A DNA stretch of 18,197 bases from Proteobacteria bacterium UBA6920 (GTDB lineage: Bacteria > Pseudomonadota > Gammaproteobacteria > SG8-11), in NCBI GenBank assembly GCA_002448875.1, contig DKAS01000249.1, forward strand, positions 8,540 through 26,736, written 5' to 3'. Made by a program: the position numbers and the translations under genes. The notes below the pieces were generated by a model that was given only the letters and a program-made list of their open reading frames with translations, had not been told where the DNA came from and made no database searches. How positions within the stretch are numbered: position 1 is the stretch's first letter; each line of letters opens with the position of its first letter. Below are positions 7,558 through 14,801 of the stretch, piece after piece.

Positions 7558-9537
7558 ATGTACGGTCGCGGTCCGGTAGCGGCCTGTCTGCTGGCTCTGG
7601 TCGCCGCTTGCAGCCCGGGTTCATCATCGGCGCCGAACGATGACGCTCCCCGCCAGGCGGCGGGCAGTATTGTCGGCGATCTGGGCATCGGCTGGGTCGT
7701 GGGCGCCACTGTTCATGTCCGCTCCCTGTTGACCGAGGATGCGCCGCCGCTGGCGGCGATCTATGTTGTCAGTGATGCGTCGTTTCGTTTGGCATTGAAC
7801 ATTGCGTCACAACCTCTATTGTTGTCGGTCGTGGACGGCAGCTATCGTGAATGGTCAGGCAACAGGGAAGTTGCGCTGGAAACCCGGCACCATCTGCAGG
7901 CACGTATCAACTATGTGGCCGGTGAAGAGAACCGGGTAAACCTTACCCCCTTTACAACCATCGCCGCGGGTCTGGCGGAGCAGCTGCAACAATCTGGTAC
8001 CCCGTCAACCCAGGCCACTGACATCGCCAACGGCGTCGTCAGCGCGTGGACCAATTTTGATATCCATCGCACCCGGCCGATGTATCCCGAATCCGCTGTC
8101 GACGCCAGACTCAGCGACGAGCAACGCCATGGTATGTTACTGGCCGCATTGTCGCACGCGATGGGCGCTGCGGATGGCGCTGGCGTTATAGGCTGGGTGC
8201 AACACGCCTATGAAGATGTCCGCGCAGACGGGTTGTTGAATGGTGGCGGAACCCGGTACAGCGATCTTCCCGCCGGGTTCGAACCCTCGGTTCGCTGGTA
8301 TCGGCATGAGCCGGCGCTGCACATGCTGCGTTATGCCTTGAGCGTTGAAAATAATTCCGGGATAAGCGCCGGTGATCTGCTGGACTACGCCCGCCAAATC
8401 AATAATTCGGAATCTTCCCTGTTTGGCAGTCAGCCGCCGCTGCCGCTGGATGAAGATGGACCGAAAATCACGGTTCTGACACCGGCCGAGAATGCCAGTG
8501 TCTATGGTGTTTTTCGTTGTGTAGTGAATGTGCGCGATGCCCTGCAGGTAATGGCCAGCGAACTGTGGCTGGATGGTGAACCTTTGGCGACGTTCGCCGA
8601 TCCGCAAAAAGGGGAGCTGCTTATAGATGCTGGCGCCTATTCGGCAGGCCTCCACCTGCTTACGGTCAAAACCCGCAATCTCCTGGGAACCGAAGCTGAG
8701 CAGACGCTGCCGTTGCGTTTTGTCGCCAGCGATACCCGGCTCTTGATAACGGCGCCCGGCGCACAAAGCCAGCTACGAGGTGAAGTGCTGGTCAGCGGTG
8801 TGGCCTCGGGTGTGCCGGGCCTCGATTCGGTCGCCCTCTTGCTGGACGAAAATCCGCTGGCAACGACCAGCGAATTAGGAACCCCTCAGTTCAACTTTGA
8901 CAGCCTGGGATACCCGGACGGCGAACATCATATTCGATTGCACGGAACTACCATTGATCATCAGTACTTCGATGATGAGGTCACTGTATGGTTTGACAAT
9001 ACACCGCCTGAAGTAGTCGACTTTTCTCCTGCGGAAAACGGCTATTACTCTGGAGAACTGAATTTAAGCGCAGAAGTGATAGACTCGAATTTTCTACGCA
9101 TTCAGCTATGGCTAGATGGTGTATTACTGAATTCAGACACGAAAAATTCAATGTTATCAGCAAATGTTGAGACGAAGGAAATATTGGATGGTGAGCACCT
9201 AGTCAAGCTGATGGCTCAGGACGCAGCAGGTAATATGTTGCGTGTTAACAAGCTTGTGTACTTTGACAATACTCCACCACTGGTCAGCGATTTCTTTCCA
9301 CCCGATGGTACCGTGGTGGGAGAAGGGCAGTTCAATATTTCGGCTAGGATCGAAGATATGAACCTGGTGGACACTGAATTTTGGCTGGATGGTAATTTCT
9401 ACGTAAAAGGTGGCATACCCGCATATTCATTTATCGTCGGTAAATACCTTTCTCCTGGAGAGCATACGATTTCCACTATTGCCACCGACGCCGCAGGTAA
9501 CGTCGGAACCTATCAGTCCAGCATCGTACGTCGTTGA
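7558..9537 (+). CDS. Lipoprotein with Ig-like repeats (second of tandem pair)
   Basis: A 659-residue paralogue of the preceding gene. It has a signal peptide with lipobox LVAAC (lipidated C18, serine at +2). Shared landmarks in the same order include ASQPLLLSVVDGSYREWSG, TTIAAGLAEQL, AYEDVRADGLLNG, WYRHEPALHMLRYAL and PLPLDEDGPKI, showing that the N-terminal ~300 residues are homologous. Four Ig-like repeats follow (about 300-390, 391-478, 479-568, 569-659), the later ones ending FDNTPP. Unlike its partner it has no cysteine-containing C-terminal cap. It lies in the same reading frame as the upstream gene, separated by one TGA and six bases, with no Shine-Dalgarno; reinitiation after the upstream stop is the simplest way to translate it. 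The 3' part (about 8960-9540) is more AT-rich. The function is unknown; a surface-exposed lipoprotein working with its neighbour is an inference. Confidence 0.83.
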   Translation: MYGRGPVAACLLALVAACSPGSSSAPNDDAPRQAAGSIVGDLGIGWVVGATVHVRSLLTEDAPPLAAIYVVSDASFRLALNIASQPLLLSVVDGSYREWSGNREVALETRHHLQARINYVAGEENRVNLTPFTTIAAGLAEQLQQSGTPSTQATDIANGVVSAWTNFDIHRTRPMYPESAVDARLSDEQRHGMLLAALSHAMGAADGAGVIGWVQHAYEDVRADGLLNGGGTRYSDLPAGFEPSVRWYRHEPALHMLRYALSVENNSGISAGDLLDYARQINNSESSLFGSQPPLPLDEDGPKITVLTPAENASVYGVFRCVVNVRDALQVMASELWLDGEPLATFADPQKGELLIDAGAYSAGLHLLTVKTRNLLGTEAEQTLPLRFVASDTRLLITAPGAQSQLRGEVLVSGVASGVPGLDSVALLLDENPLATTSELGTPQFNFDSLGYPDGEHHIRLHGTTIDHQYFDDEVTVWFDNTPPEVVDFSPAENGYYSGELNLSAEVIDSNFLRIQLWLDGVLLNSDTKNSMLSANVETKEILDGEHLVKLMAQDAAGNMLRVNKLVYFDNTPPLVSDFFPPDGTVVGEGQFNISARIEDMNLVDTEFWLDGNFYVKGGIPAYSFIVGKYLSPGEHTISTIATDAAGNVGTYQSSIVRR

Positions 9538-9643
9538 CGGAAAAGCACAGCGCCGAATCCCCCTGTGATTAGCAGGTTTCGCACCATCATCCAGGGTTCC
9601 GGTGCTGGTCGATTCATACATCTAGCGAAAGTAGCGACCCACC

Positions 9644-10282
9644 TCAGGACATTCCCAAACGACTCTTGAAATCCTTGACCTTGGCGGAGAAGCGATGGCG
9701 CTTCAATTCATGTTGGCGGGCGTCTTCGTCGACCATGTAATTGAGCATGAGGACCCGCCGTTCGCCGACGAACTTCTTGTGTCCATGCCAGCAATTGGCG
9801 GTAACTTTGAAAATCAGCAGCGTGCCGACCAGGGGTACGATTTCCACGATGGTGCTTTCCAGATCGTTGGGGTCGCGCAGCAGGCGCAGATTGCCACCTT
9901 CATGGGGCCATTCCTCGTTCAGGTACAGCAGAATAGTAACCACCTTGCTTTCCGAATCCGCGTGAATGCGACCGTCCTTGTGCCGGGCATAACCGCGGTA
10001 GGTGACCATGGGCGGACGGCCCTGCAGATTGACGCCGAAGCGCTGTTCCACCGCCTCGCGCAATTCCTCGCTGCACAGTTCGTCCACCATCTTTTGCATG
10101 GTCGGCCCCAGGGACAGCACGTCCGCGGGATAGAGGCCCGCGTTTTTCATTGGCGGAAATTCCTGCACCAGGGCTTTGACGTGCTCCTGGCGCAGAAAAT
10201 TCTTTACCACGAGAAAAGGGAAGGGTTCGGTGGTCAGCGGCTCCGCGCGAAACTTTTCCAGATCGAGTATTGCAGTTGCCAT
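9644..10282 (-). CDS. 2-oxoglutarate/Fe(II)-dependent oxygenase (prolyl-4-hydroxylase-like fold)
   Basis: A 212-residue cytosolic dioxygenase with the double-stranded beta-helix signature. The iron ligands H107-x-D109 lie in RIHADSESK. The C-terminal histidine lies in CWHGHKKF (H166 or H168), and an arginine (R175/R176) about ten residues on should bind the 2-oxoglutarate carboxylate. YLNEEWPHEGGNLRLL matches the strand with a conserved GG in the 2OG-FeII_Oxy_3 group. I choose the ATG at 10282: GGAGG sits just ahead, and longer in-frame extensions up to 10369 only overlap the neighbour. The upstream glycosyltransferase stop (TAA at 10286-10284) lies between this Shine-Dalgarno and the ATG, so the genes are tightly coupled. 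The substrate is unknown. A hydroxylase acting on a lipid A, Kdo/heptose sugar or protein target in the glycosyltransferase pathway is possible; a KdoO-like role cannot be proved from sequence alone. Confidence 0.85.
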   Translation of the reverse strand: MATAILDLEKFRAEPLTTEPFPFLVVKNFLRQEHVKALVQEFPPMKNAGLYPADVLSLGPTMQKMVDELCSEELREAVEQRFGVNLQGRPPMVTYRGYARHKDGRIHADSESKVVTILLYLNEEWPHEGGNLRLLRDPNDLESTIVEIVPLVGTLLIFKVTANCWHGHKKFVGERRVLMLNYMVDEDARQHELKRHRFSAKVKDFKSRLGMS

Positions 10283-10283
10283 A

Positions 10284-11393
10284 TTATCCTCCGGTCGCGG
10301 CTGATGAATGTTGATGAGGAACGAAACCATAGTGACGGAACAGCGCTTCGAGTTTGGCGACCACAGCATCGACGGTGATTAAACGCAGCGCGCGCGGATC
10401 ATGCACCCGCTGGCGCCAGCCTACCCGTTGCGGGTCACGATGCAGCAGCGTAGCCACCGCCTGGTCGAACACATCTACCGTCCATTGCGGTTCCACATAG
10501 GGTCCGGTTTTTTTCGCCGGTGCCACGGCGTACAGGCCGACCACCGGGGTTTGCATGGCCTGGGCGATGTGCAGCGGGCCGGTGTCCGGTGCCAGCAGGG
10601 CATCGACCTGGCCCAGCAGCGCGGTCAGTTGCCGCAAATTGGATTTTCCCACCAGGTCGCGGACCGGTGCCCGCAAGCCCTGTTTCAACTCTTCCGCCTT
10701 GGCCTGTTCGCTGCCGCCGGCGGCGCCGATCAGGATCACCGTTACCGGCCAGCGCTCGGCAATACGGTTCAGGCACTGCAGGTAGTATTCCGCCGGCCAA
10801 TTCCGCTCCGCCTTGCTGGCCGCCAGCACCACTGCCAGCTTGATGCCGCTGCAGCCCTCCAGTTGCTCTCGTGCCCAGGCGAGTTCGTCTTCGCTCAGGG
10901 CCAGGTCCCATTGCACGACCCGCTCCCTGACCCCGAGGTAGGTGGCGAAGCGGAGAAAGCTGTCGATCAGATGTTCGCGCTCGGCGGGCACGTATTCCTT
11001 GACGAACCAGCGCTGAAAATCCCGGGCGTGCAGGGCGCCAAAACCGATTTTCCGCCGTGCCTTCACCGCCAGGGTCACCAGGTTGGCGCGCATGCTGGCC
11101 TGCGGCGCCAGCAGCCAGTCGATGTGGTACGTGCCCAGTTGCCGTTTTAACTGCAAAAACGAACGCAGGCCGCGTGGTTTGTCGATGACAATGAGTTCCA
11201 CCCCGGACAGGCCCTGAATGATGGTGTGGAACGGCCGGGAAACGATCCAGTAAAGCTTGCTGCGGGGGTAGGCGCGCTGCAGGGTGCGCAACAGCGGCAC
11301 CGTCATAATGACATCCCCCAGGGCCGACAATCGCAGCACGGCGATGCTTTCGGGCTCCGCCTTGGGGTCTACTGCCGGGACCGGATCATTCAT
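10284..11393 (-). CDS. Glycosyltransferase family 9 (heptosyltransferase-like)
   Basis: A GT-B fold transferase of 369 residues, the family that moves ADP-heptose (or a related activated sugar) onto the LPS inner core at the cytoplasmic face of the inner membrane. The N-terminal motif RLSALGDVIMTVPLL (21-35) contains D27, which aligns with the catalytic base aspartate of WaaC. The C-terminal donor-site signature VDALLAPDTGPLHIAQAM contains D270. GLYAVAPAKKTGPY follows the signature as expected. Length is slightly above the usual 320-350 because of a 16-residue N-terminal extension and a longer tail. Whether it is WaaC, WaaF, RfaQ-like or a non-LPS GT9 cannot be settled. No Shine-Dalgarno is clear before the ATG at 11393, but a good promoter lies upstream. 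The oxygenase follows directly. Confidence 0.88.
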   Translation of the reverse strand: MNDPVPAVDPKAEPESIAVLRLSALGDVIMTVPLLRTLQRAYPRSKLYWIVSRPFHTIIQGLSGVELIVIDKPRGLRSFLQLKRQLGTYHIDWLLAPQASMRANLVTLAVKARRKIGFGALHARDFQRWFVKEYVPAEREHLIDSFLRFATYLGVRERVVQWDLALSEDELAWAREQLEGCSGIKLAVVLAASKAERNWPAEYYLQCLNRIAERWPVTVILIGAAGGSEQAKAEELKQGLRAPVRDLVGKSNLRQLTALLGQVDALLAPDTGPLHIAQAMQTPVVGLYAVAPAKKTGPYVEPQWTVDVFDQAVATLLHRDPQRVGWRQRVHDPRALRLITVDAVVAKLEALFRHYGFVPHQHSSAATGG

Positions 11394-11472
11394 GAGGGTG
11401 ATTCTTAGTCGTTAGATACATCATAGTTCATGCCTGTATGGCGTGCAATCATGGGCCAATGCAGGGAAAATA

Positions 11473-11502
11473 ATTATAAGCAAGAGGCACCGGCGTTCAC
11501 AA
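11473..11502 (-). promoter_or_regulatory. Sigma70 promoter for the GT9-oxygenase pair
   Basis: On the minus strand there is a perfect TATAAT -10 (11478 down to 11473) and TTGTGA as -35 (11502 down to 11497) with 18-base spacing. The start would fall near 11466, giving a leader of about 70 bases before the GT9 start codon. It lies between the upstream operon's terminator and the gene, in an AT-rich stretch, which supports an independent transcription unit. Confidence 0.6.
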
Positions 11503-11581
11503 TATGGACATTTTATGCCGGGCTTGGGTGGCAATAAAGTCACAAGCTGGGTGGGGGAGGGAGGCTGCGGGACGCGGGCAA

Positions 11582-11614
11582 TAAAAAACCGGGGTCGGCC
11601 TGCCTCCCCCGGTT
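11582..11614 (-). terminator. Rho-independent terminator after the vWA lipoprotein gene
   Basis: Read on the minus strand, AACCGGGG and CCCCGGTT (11614-11607 and 11594-11587) form an 8-bp GC-rich stem with a 12-base loop, followed directly by a run of Ts (the A run on the + strand at 11583-11588). It lies about 25 bases beyond the stop of the vWA gene and separates that operon from the GT9 promoter. Confidence 0.85.
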
Positions 11615-11639
11615 CGGTGTCGCGGCCTGCATTGGTTTA

Positions 11640-12302
11640 TCAGGACCCTTTGTCTTCCAGCAGGGTCTCGATACGATTCAGGTCATTGATCACCCGCCAC
11701 TTGCCGCTGCCGGATTCGACGCGATTGCGCCAGGCTTCCAGGCGGTCGAGGTATTCGCGCGGATCGACGTTGTCCGAACGCAGCTTGGTGACATTGATGG
11801 CCGATACCCGGATGCCGTTGAACGACAGCGGGAAGTCGCGGATCTGCCCTTTCTGGATCTCCTCCTTCAGGTCGGAAAAGATCAGAATGTATTTTTTGCC
11901 GGCGCCGGTTTCGTTCAAGTACTCGATGCCCTGGATGACACCGCCGGTGATATCGGTGTAAGCGCTGCTGTTGACCCGTGTTACGAATTGATTGATCGAG
12001 GTCTGAAACGCGCGTTTCTGCGCGTTGGCCTGCGACGGCCGGGAGTCGAAGGTCACCTTGGCGACGATATCCTTCTCGGTGAAGCTGCCGCTGTCTATCT
12101 TGGCCACCGCCAGCGAATCACCGGTGGTGAGAGTGCCCAGCAGGTAGTTGATGATCTTCTGCGCTTTCTCGATTTCCTGGGTGTAGGTGCCCGATGTGTC
12201 GATCAGCATGTAAACCCCGGTATTGCGCGCCACCGGCTCGCCGCAACCGGCCAGCCCCAGCACTGCAGTAAACAATACGGCTAGTATCAATCTTGCTTTC
12301 AT
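11640..12302 (-). CDS. von Willebrand factor A-domain lipoprotein
   Basis: A 220-residue exported lipoprotein: signal peptide and lipobox LAGC with lipidated C20, glycine at +2. The rest is almost wholly one vWA domain. The metal-dependent adhesion site is readable as D35-T-S37-G-T39 (canonical DxSxS with Thr in the last place), a Thr in the TDITGG segment (T116 or T119), and D144 in LIFSDLKEE. So it probably binds a divalent cation and a protein partner. I prefer the ATG at 12302: GGGGAG sits seven bases before it, but only one or two bases before the alternative ATG at 12308. It lies 24 bases downstream of the coiled-coil membrane protein gene and is followed by a terminator, so the two form one operon. 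The MIDAS partner is probably that membrane protein, by inference. No specific named family was recognised. Confidence 0.85.
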   Translation of the reverse strand: MKARLILAVLFTAVLGLAGCGEPVARNTGVYMLIDTSGTYTQEIEKAQKIINYLLGTLTTGDSLAVAKIDSGSFTEKDIVAKVTFDSRPSQANAQKRAFQTSINQFVTRVNSSAYTDITGGVIQGIEYLNETGAGKKYILIFSDLKEEIQKGQIRDFPLSFNGIRVSAINVTKLRSDNVDPREYLDRLEAWRNRVESGSGKWRVINDLNRIETLLEDKGS

Positions 12303-12326
12303 CGGCATTCTCCCCTGTTTGCCAGT

Positions 12327-13808
12327 TCAAGACATAGTGGAATCCATGCTCTGCAAGCTCTTGGTCTTTTTGCCAGTGATGATCTTGTCAGGCTTGGTTT
12401 CCTTGTGAGTAGGGTGGCGACCGCTGCGAAACATGTAATCGATGCGCAGGGGCACGATGATGACCAGGTCGTAGACGTTGATCAGGAAATTACCGGCGTT
12501 GAGCGAAATATTGCCGAGGAAACGGCAGAAGAACGCCAGGAAACGCAGAAACGCCGCCGCCGCGATGCCCAGTACCGTGCGCGAGGAATGCACGAAGGAC
12601 TCCAGCGGGATAGCGACGAAGGTCAAGGCGAAGGGCAGCACGAAGCCCATGATCATCTGGCCGACAGACGGTATCCAGCGGTACTCGGCTTCCACCACCT
12701 GCACCCCGGCCAGCGACTGGTTCAGCGCCTCGCGGTCGGTGGCCATCAGGTCGCGCATATAGGCCAGCGCCGATTCGATGCTGGCGAACAGGAACAGGAA
12801 GGAAAACAGCACCCAGGCGATGCGCCGGCGCATTTTGTCGTCCATGGAACCGATCACCGGAAACAGGCGGGTGATGCCCACCGCTTCCATCAGGAACAGT
12901 CCCATGGCGACTTCCACGCTGATGATAACCATGGCCGCCACGTTGGACACCTGCCAGCTGGTATTGCCCACATAGGTGCCCGCACCGACCATTTCCGACA
13001 TCGGCAGAGCGATCAGCTGGAAGTTGATGAAGCCGCCGAGGGCAGCGATTATCAGCACCAGACCGGCGATGAAAAACTGAGTCAGCGACGAAGATGACAG
13101 CAGCTTGGTGGCCAGATCGGTCTGGGCCATGATTTCCGAGTACTTGTCCATCTGGTTGTCGATGATCTTGGAACGCTCTTCCAGGCTGTGAATCTTCTTC
13201 TCGACGCTTTCCAGGGTATGGGTCATCTTGCGCCAGTAGGGCAGCATCTGCTTCAACAGGGTGTGGCGGCGCTGGCTGGCGGATCGGTACTCGGTCAGGG
13301 CCTTGTCATTGGCGCGCTTGAGGGTACCGTGAATGTCGTCGAGTATCTTCGCCACCGTGGGGTCGCCGTTGCCGGGAATCTTAGCCACGTGCTCGATGGC
13401 TTCCAGCCAGTTGGGCGGGCTGGGGGGCACTTCCGCGGTTTGCTGATAGTCTTCGTCGATCTTGGTGATCTGTTCCTTGAGTTTGCGCTGCAGCGACGGA
13501 TAGCCGCTGAGATCACGGTTGACGGTGGTGGCGACGCGCTGAAATTCCCGTTCGATATGCCGCTCGGTGGCTTCACGGCCGTGCTGCAGCAGCACCTGGC
13601 GATTGCGATCCTTCAAATGCAATTCGGCCGAGCGGATACTGCGCGAGGCCGTGCGTGCGGCCTTGTGGATCACCTTGGCGAAGGCGTGTATCGCTTGGTG
13701 GGCCCAGGGACGGGCAAAGAACATCAGAAATATGATAATCGCCAGCCACACGATGACCGATATCGCGACCTGATCGGACCAGATCGTTAGCACGTTCGTT
13801 CCCGACAT
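12327..13808 (-). CDS. Polytopic inner-membrane protein with a long N-terminal coiled-coil region
   Basis: Not recognised as a named family. The 493-residue protein has one hydrophobic segment at about 13-32, then about 200 mostly helical, charged residues (36-235, many Arg/Lys/Glu/Gln, with heptad-like stretches such as LESVEKKIHSLEERSKI) likely to form coiled coil. Further hydrophobic segments follow at about 243-263, 284-310, 326-348, 383-405 and 408-430, perhaps one more at 440-457, then a basic tail. The start at 13808 is fixed by GGAGG five bases upstream; an in-frame TTG four codons earlier would overlap that site and is rejected. The vWA lipoprotein gene follows 24 bases later in the same operon. 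A scaffold, stress-sensing or transport-related membrane complex is conceivable, but no catalytic motif was found. Promoter elements and a CRP-type site lie upstream. Confidence 0.82.
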   Translation of the reverse strand: MSGTNVLTIWSDQVAISVIVWLAIIIFLMFFARPWAHQAIHAFAKVIHKAARTASRSIRSAELHLKDRNRQVLLQHGREATERHIEREFQRVATTVNRDLSGYPSLQRKLKEQITKIDEDYQQTAEVPPSPPNWLEAIEHVAKIPGNGDPTVAKILDDIHGTLKRANDKALTEYRSASQRRHTLLKQMLPYWRKMTHTLESVEKKIHSLEERSKIIDNQMDKYSEIMAQTDLATKLLSSSSLTQFFIAGLVLIIAALGGFINFQLIALPMSEMVGAGTYVGNTSWQVSNVAAMVIISVEVAMGLFLMEAVGITRLFPVIGSMDDKMRRRIAWVLFSFLFLFASIESALAYMRDLMATDREALNQSLAGVQVVEAEYRWIPSVGQMIMGFVLPFALTFVAIPLESFVHSSRTVLGIAAAAFLRFLAFFCRFLGNISLNAGNFLINVYDLVIIVPLRIDYMFRSGRHPTHKETKPDKIITGKKTKSLQSMDSTMS

Positions 13809-13958
13809 GGAAACCTCCAAGCAGAATATATGTAAGGATATCCCCGAAATACGTTAAAACCGTTACCTGCTACCTGCAGTACCGTCCTGGTAACAAAACT
13901 ATATGGGTCGCGTTTGGTATTTCTTTAGGGGCGGGGAAAGTTTGTCGAGCTTCACAAT

Positions 13959-13967
13959 AATATAGCA
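13959..13967 (-). promoter_or_regulatory. Possible extended -10 promoter for the membrane protein/vWA operon
   Basis: On the minus strand TGCTATATT (13967 down to 13959) is an extended -10 (TGN plus TATATT, 5 of 6 to consensus). No good -35 exists; that position is covered by the CRP-type palindrome. The predicted start is near 13952, giving a leader of about 140 bases. Activation from the overlapping site is possible, although its centre (about -36) is a few bases off the classical class II position. Confidence 0.4.
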
Positions 13968-13980
13968 CAGGTAATAGGTC

Positions 13981-13996
13981 TGTGAGTGCAGTCACA
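13981..13996. promoter_or_regulatory. CRP-type binding site (TGTGA-N6-TCACA)
   Basis: TGTGA GTGCAG TCACA is a perfect match to both half-sites of the CRP/Vfr consensus core with the exact six-base spacer. It lies between two divergent genes, about 60 bases upstream of the predicted + strand start, close to the class I position. Ten fixed positions in a short intergenic region make a chance hit unlikely, but CRP/FNR-family relatives with similar sites cannot be excluded. Confidence 0.6.
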
Positions 13997-14013
13997 ACTT
14001 ACCATAACGTGCC

Positions 14014-14042
14014 TTGAACTTAATTTAGTCTTAAACTAAAGT
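14014..14042 (+). promoter_or_regulatory. Sigma70-like promoter for the DUF2914 gene
   Basis: TTGAAC (14014-14019) and TAAAGT (14037-14042) are separated by 17 bases; each matches its consensus hexamer at 4 of 6 positions. Transcription would start near 14049, about 190 bases before the ATG. The CRP-type site is centred near -60, where class I activators act, and an operator-like dyad covers the spacer. Confidence 0.5.
14024..14040. promoter_or_regulatory. Operator-like dyad within the promoter spacer
   Basis: TTTAGT and ACTAAA form a perfect 6-bp inverted repeat around the centre CTTAA, lying between and partly over the predicted -35 and -10 elements. Its location would suit a repressor blocking RNA polymerase. 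The arms are short and AT-rich, so chance is possible. Confidence 0.35.
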
Positions 14043-14241
14043 CAATCAGTAGGTTTTTGCTGTAAGTTTTTGTCCCTTTTTCCTTATTGCTGATCCTGTC
14101 ATTGATCCGGCCTCATGGTCTGGTCAAACCCTCCCTGTCCAGCATAGGGCAGAGGGCGGGGACGCTCAGGAGACAGCGGTGTAGATTCCTTGTTGTCTGC
14201 CGATGAAATTGATCATCGCTAACTAACCGAGGAGACCACCC

Positions 14242-14781
14242 ATGATACGTTTTACCATTGGTCTTATCCTGACCCTGTGCTGCACGGCGTTACTGGCGGC
14301 GCAGGATACTATCGCAGACCCGCAAAACACCTCTGACGGCTCTGCAGCCGTCGCCACGGACGGCGGTGACAGAGCCGCATTATCGCAGATCGCACCGGCG
14401 GTGGGCTTTTCCCACGGTGATGTGGCGCGTGCTGTATTTACTTCGGACATCGTCGGACGTGAGCCTACCGATGATATCTCGCAAATCGATACAACCCACA
14501 ATCAGGTTTATTTCTTCAGTGAGCTGCTGGGCATGTCGGGACACACCGCCATCCATCGCTGGGAGCATGATGGCAAGGTGGTGGCGGAAGTGAAATTCGA
14601 TGTTGCCGGACCGCGCTGGCGGGTCTGGTCCAGCAAACTGCTGCCGGTGGAGCAAACCGGCACCTGGACGGTGTCGGTAATCAATACCGCCGGCGAAGTG
14701 CTGACCACGACCGAGTTGCAGTTCAGCGATGCGAGCGCGGTCACGGCGCCTGCCGTTCCTGCCACCGGTTCCGCGCAGTAA
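14242..14781 (+). CDS. Exported DUF2914 domain protein
   Basis: A 179-residue protein with an N-terminal signal peptide (hydrophobic residues about 4-18, likely cleaved around LLAA-Q21), a low-complexity linker rich in Asp, Ala and Gly, and a DUF2914 domain at about 88-165. The domain is recognised from VYFFSELLGM, HRWEHDGKVVAEV, WRVWSSKLLP and TGTWTVSVINTAGEVL, which follow the family's aromatic pattern in order. DUF2914 has no established activity; it is a small beta-rich domain, often fused to other envelope modules, here standing alone as a periplasmic protein. GAGGAG at 14229-14234 precedes the ATG at a normal distance. It is transcribed divergently from the coiled-coil/vWA operon with a shared regulatory region, hinting at co-regulation. 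A dyad follows the gene. Confidence 0.82.
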   Translation: MIRFTIGLILTLCCTALLAAQDTIADPQNTSDGSAAVATDGGDRAALSQIAPAVGFSHGDVARAVFTSDIVGREPTDDISQIDTTHNQVYFFSELLGMSGHTAIHRWEHDGKVVAEVKFDVAGPRWRVWSSKLLPVEQTGTWTVSVINTAGEVLTTTELQFSDASAVTAPAVPATGSAQ

Positions 14782-14801
14782 CGCCATCGGTATTTCATGA
14801 T

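Larger units (their letters stand above)
13809..14241. other. Divergent intergenic regulatory region (433 bases)
   Basis: The region separates the coiled-coil membrane protein gene (-) from the DUF2914 gene (+) and is much more AT-rich than its neighbours. Besides the separately listed CRP-type site, promoters and dyad, it holds GTTACC/GGTAAC arms 21 bases apart (13862-13867 and 13889-13894), a tandem 7-base repeat TACCTGC (13864-13877), and an RNA-hairpin-forming stretch in the + leader (14129-14156). No open reading frame of credible length was seen in it. Confidence 0.7.

Noticed and set aside
9538..9643. Terminator between the converging lipoprotein and oxygenase genes
   Set aside because: No stem followed by a T run was found on either strand in these 106 bases.
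12405..13097. 230-codon + strand frame opposite the coiled-coil membrane protein
   Set aside because: Its His/Gln/Glu/Arg-rich, low-complexity translation and antisense position to a gene with a good Shine-Dalgarno and membrane segments make it a shadow.
13808..13820. Upstream TTG start (four extra codons) for the coiled-coil membrane protein
   Set aside because: The TTG overlaps the GGAGG ribosome binding site that serves the ATG at 13808.
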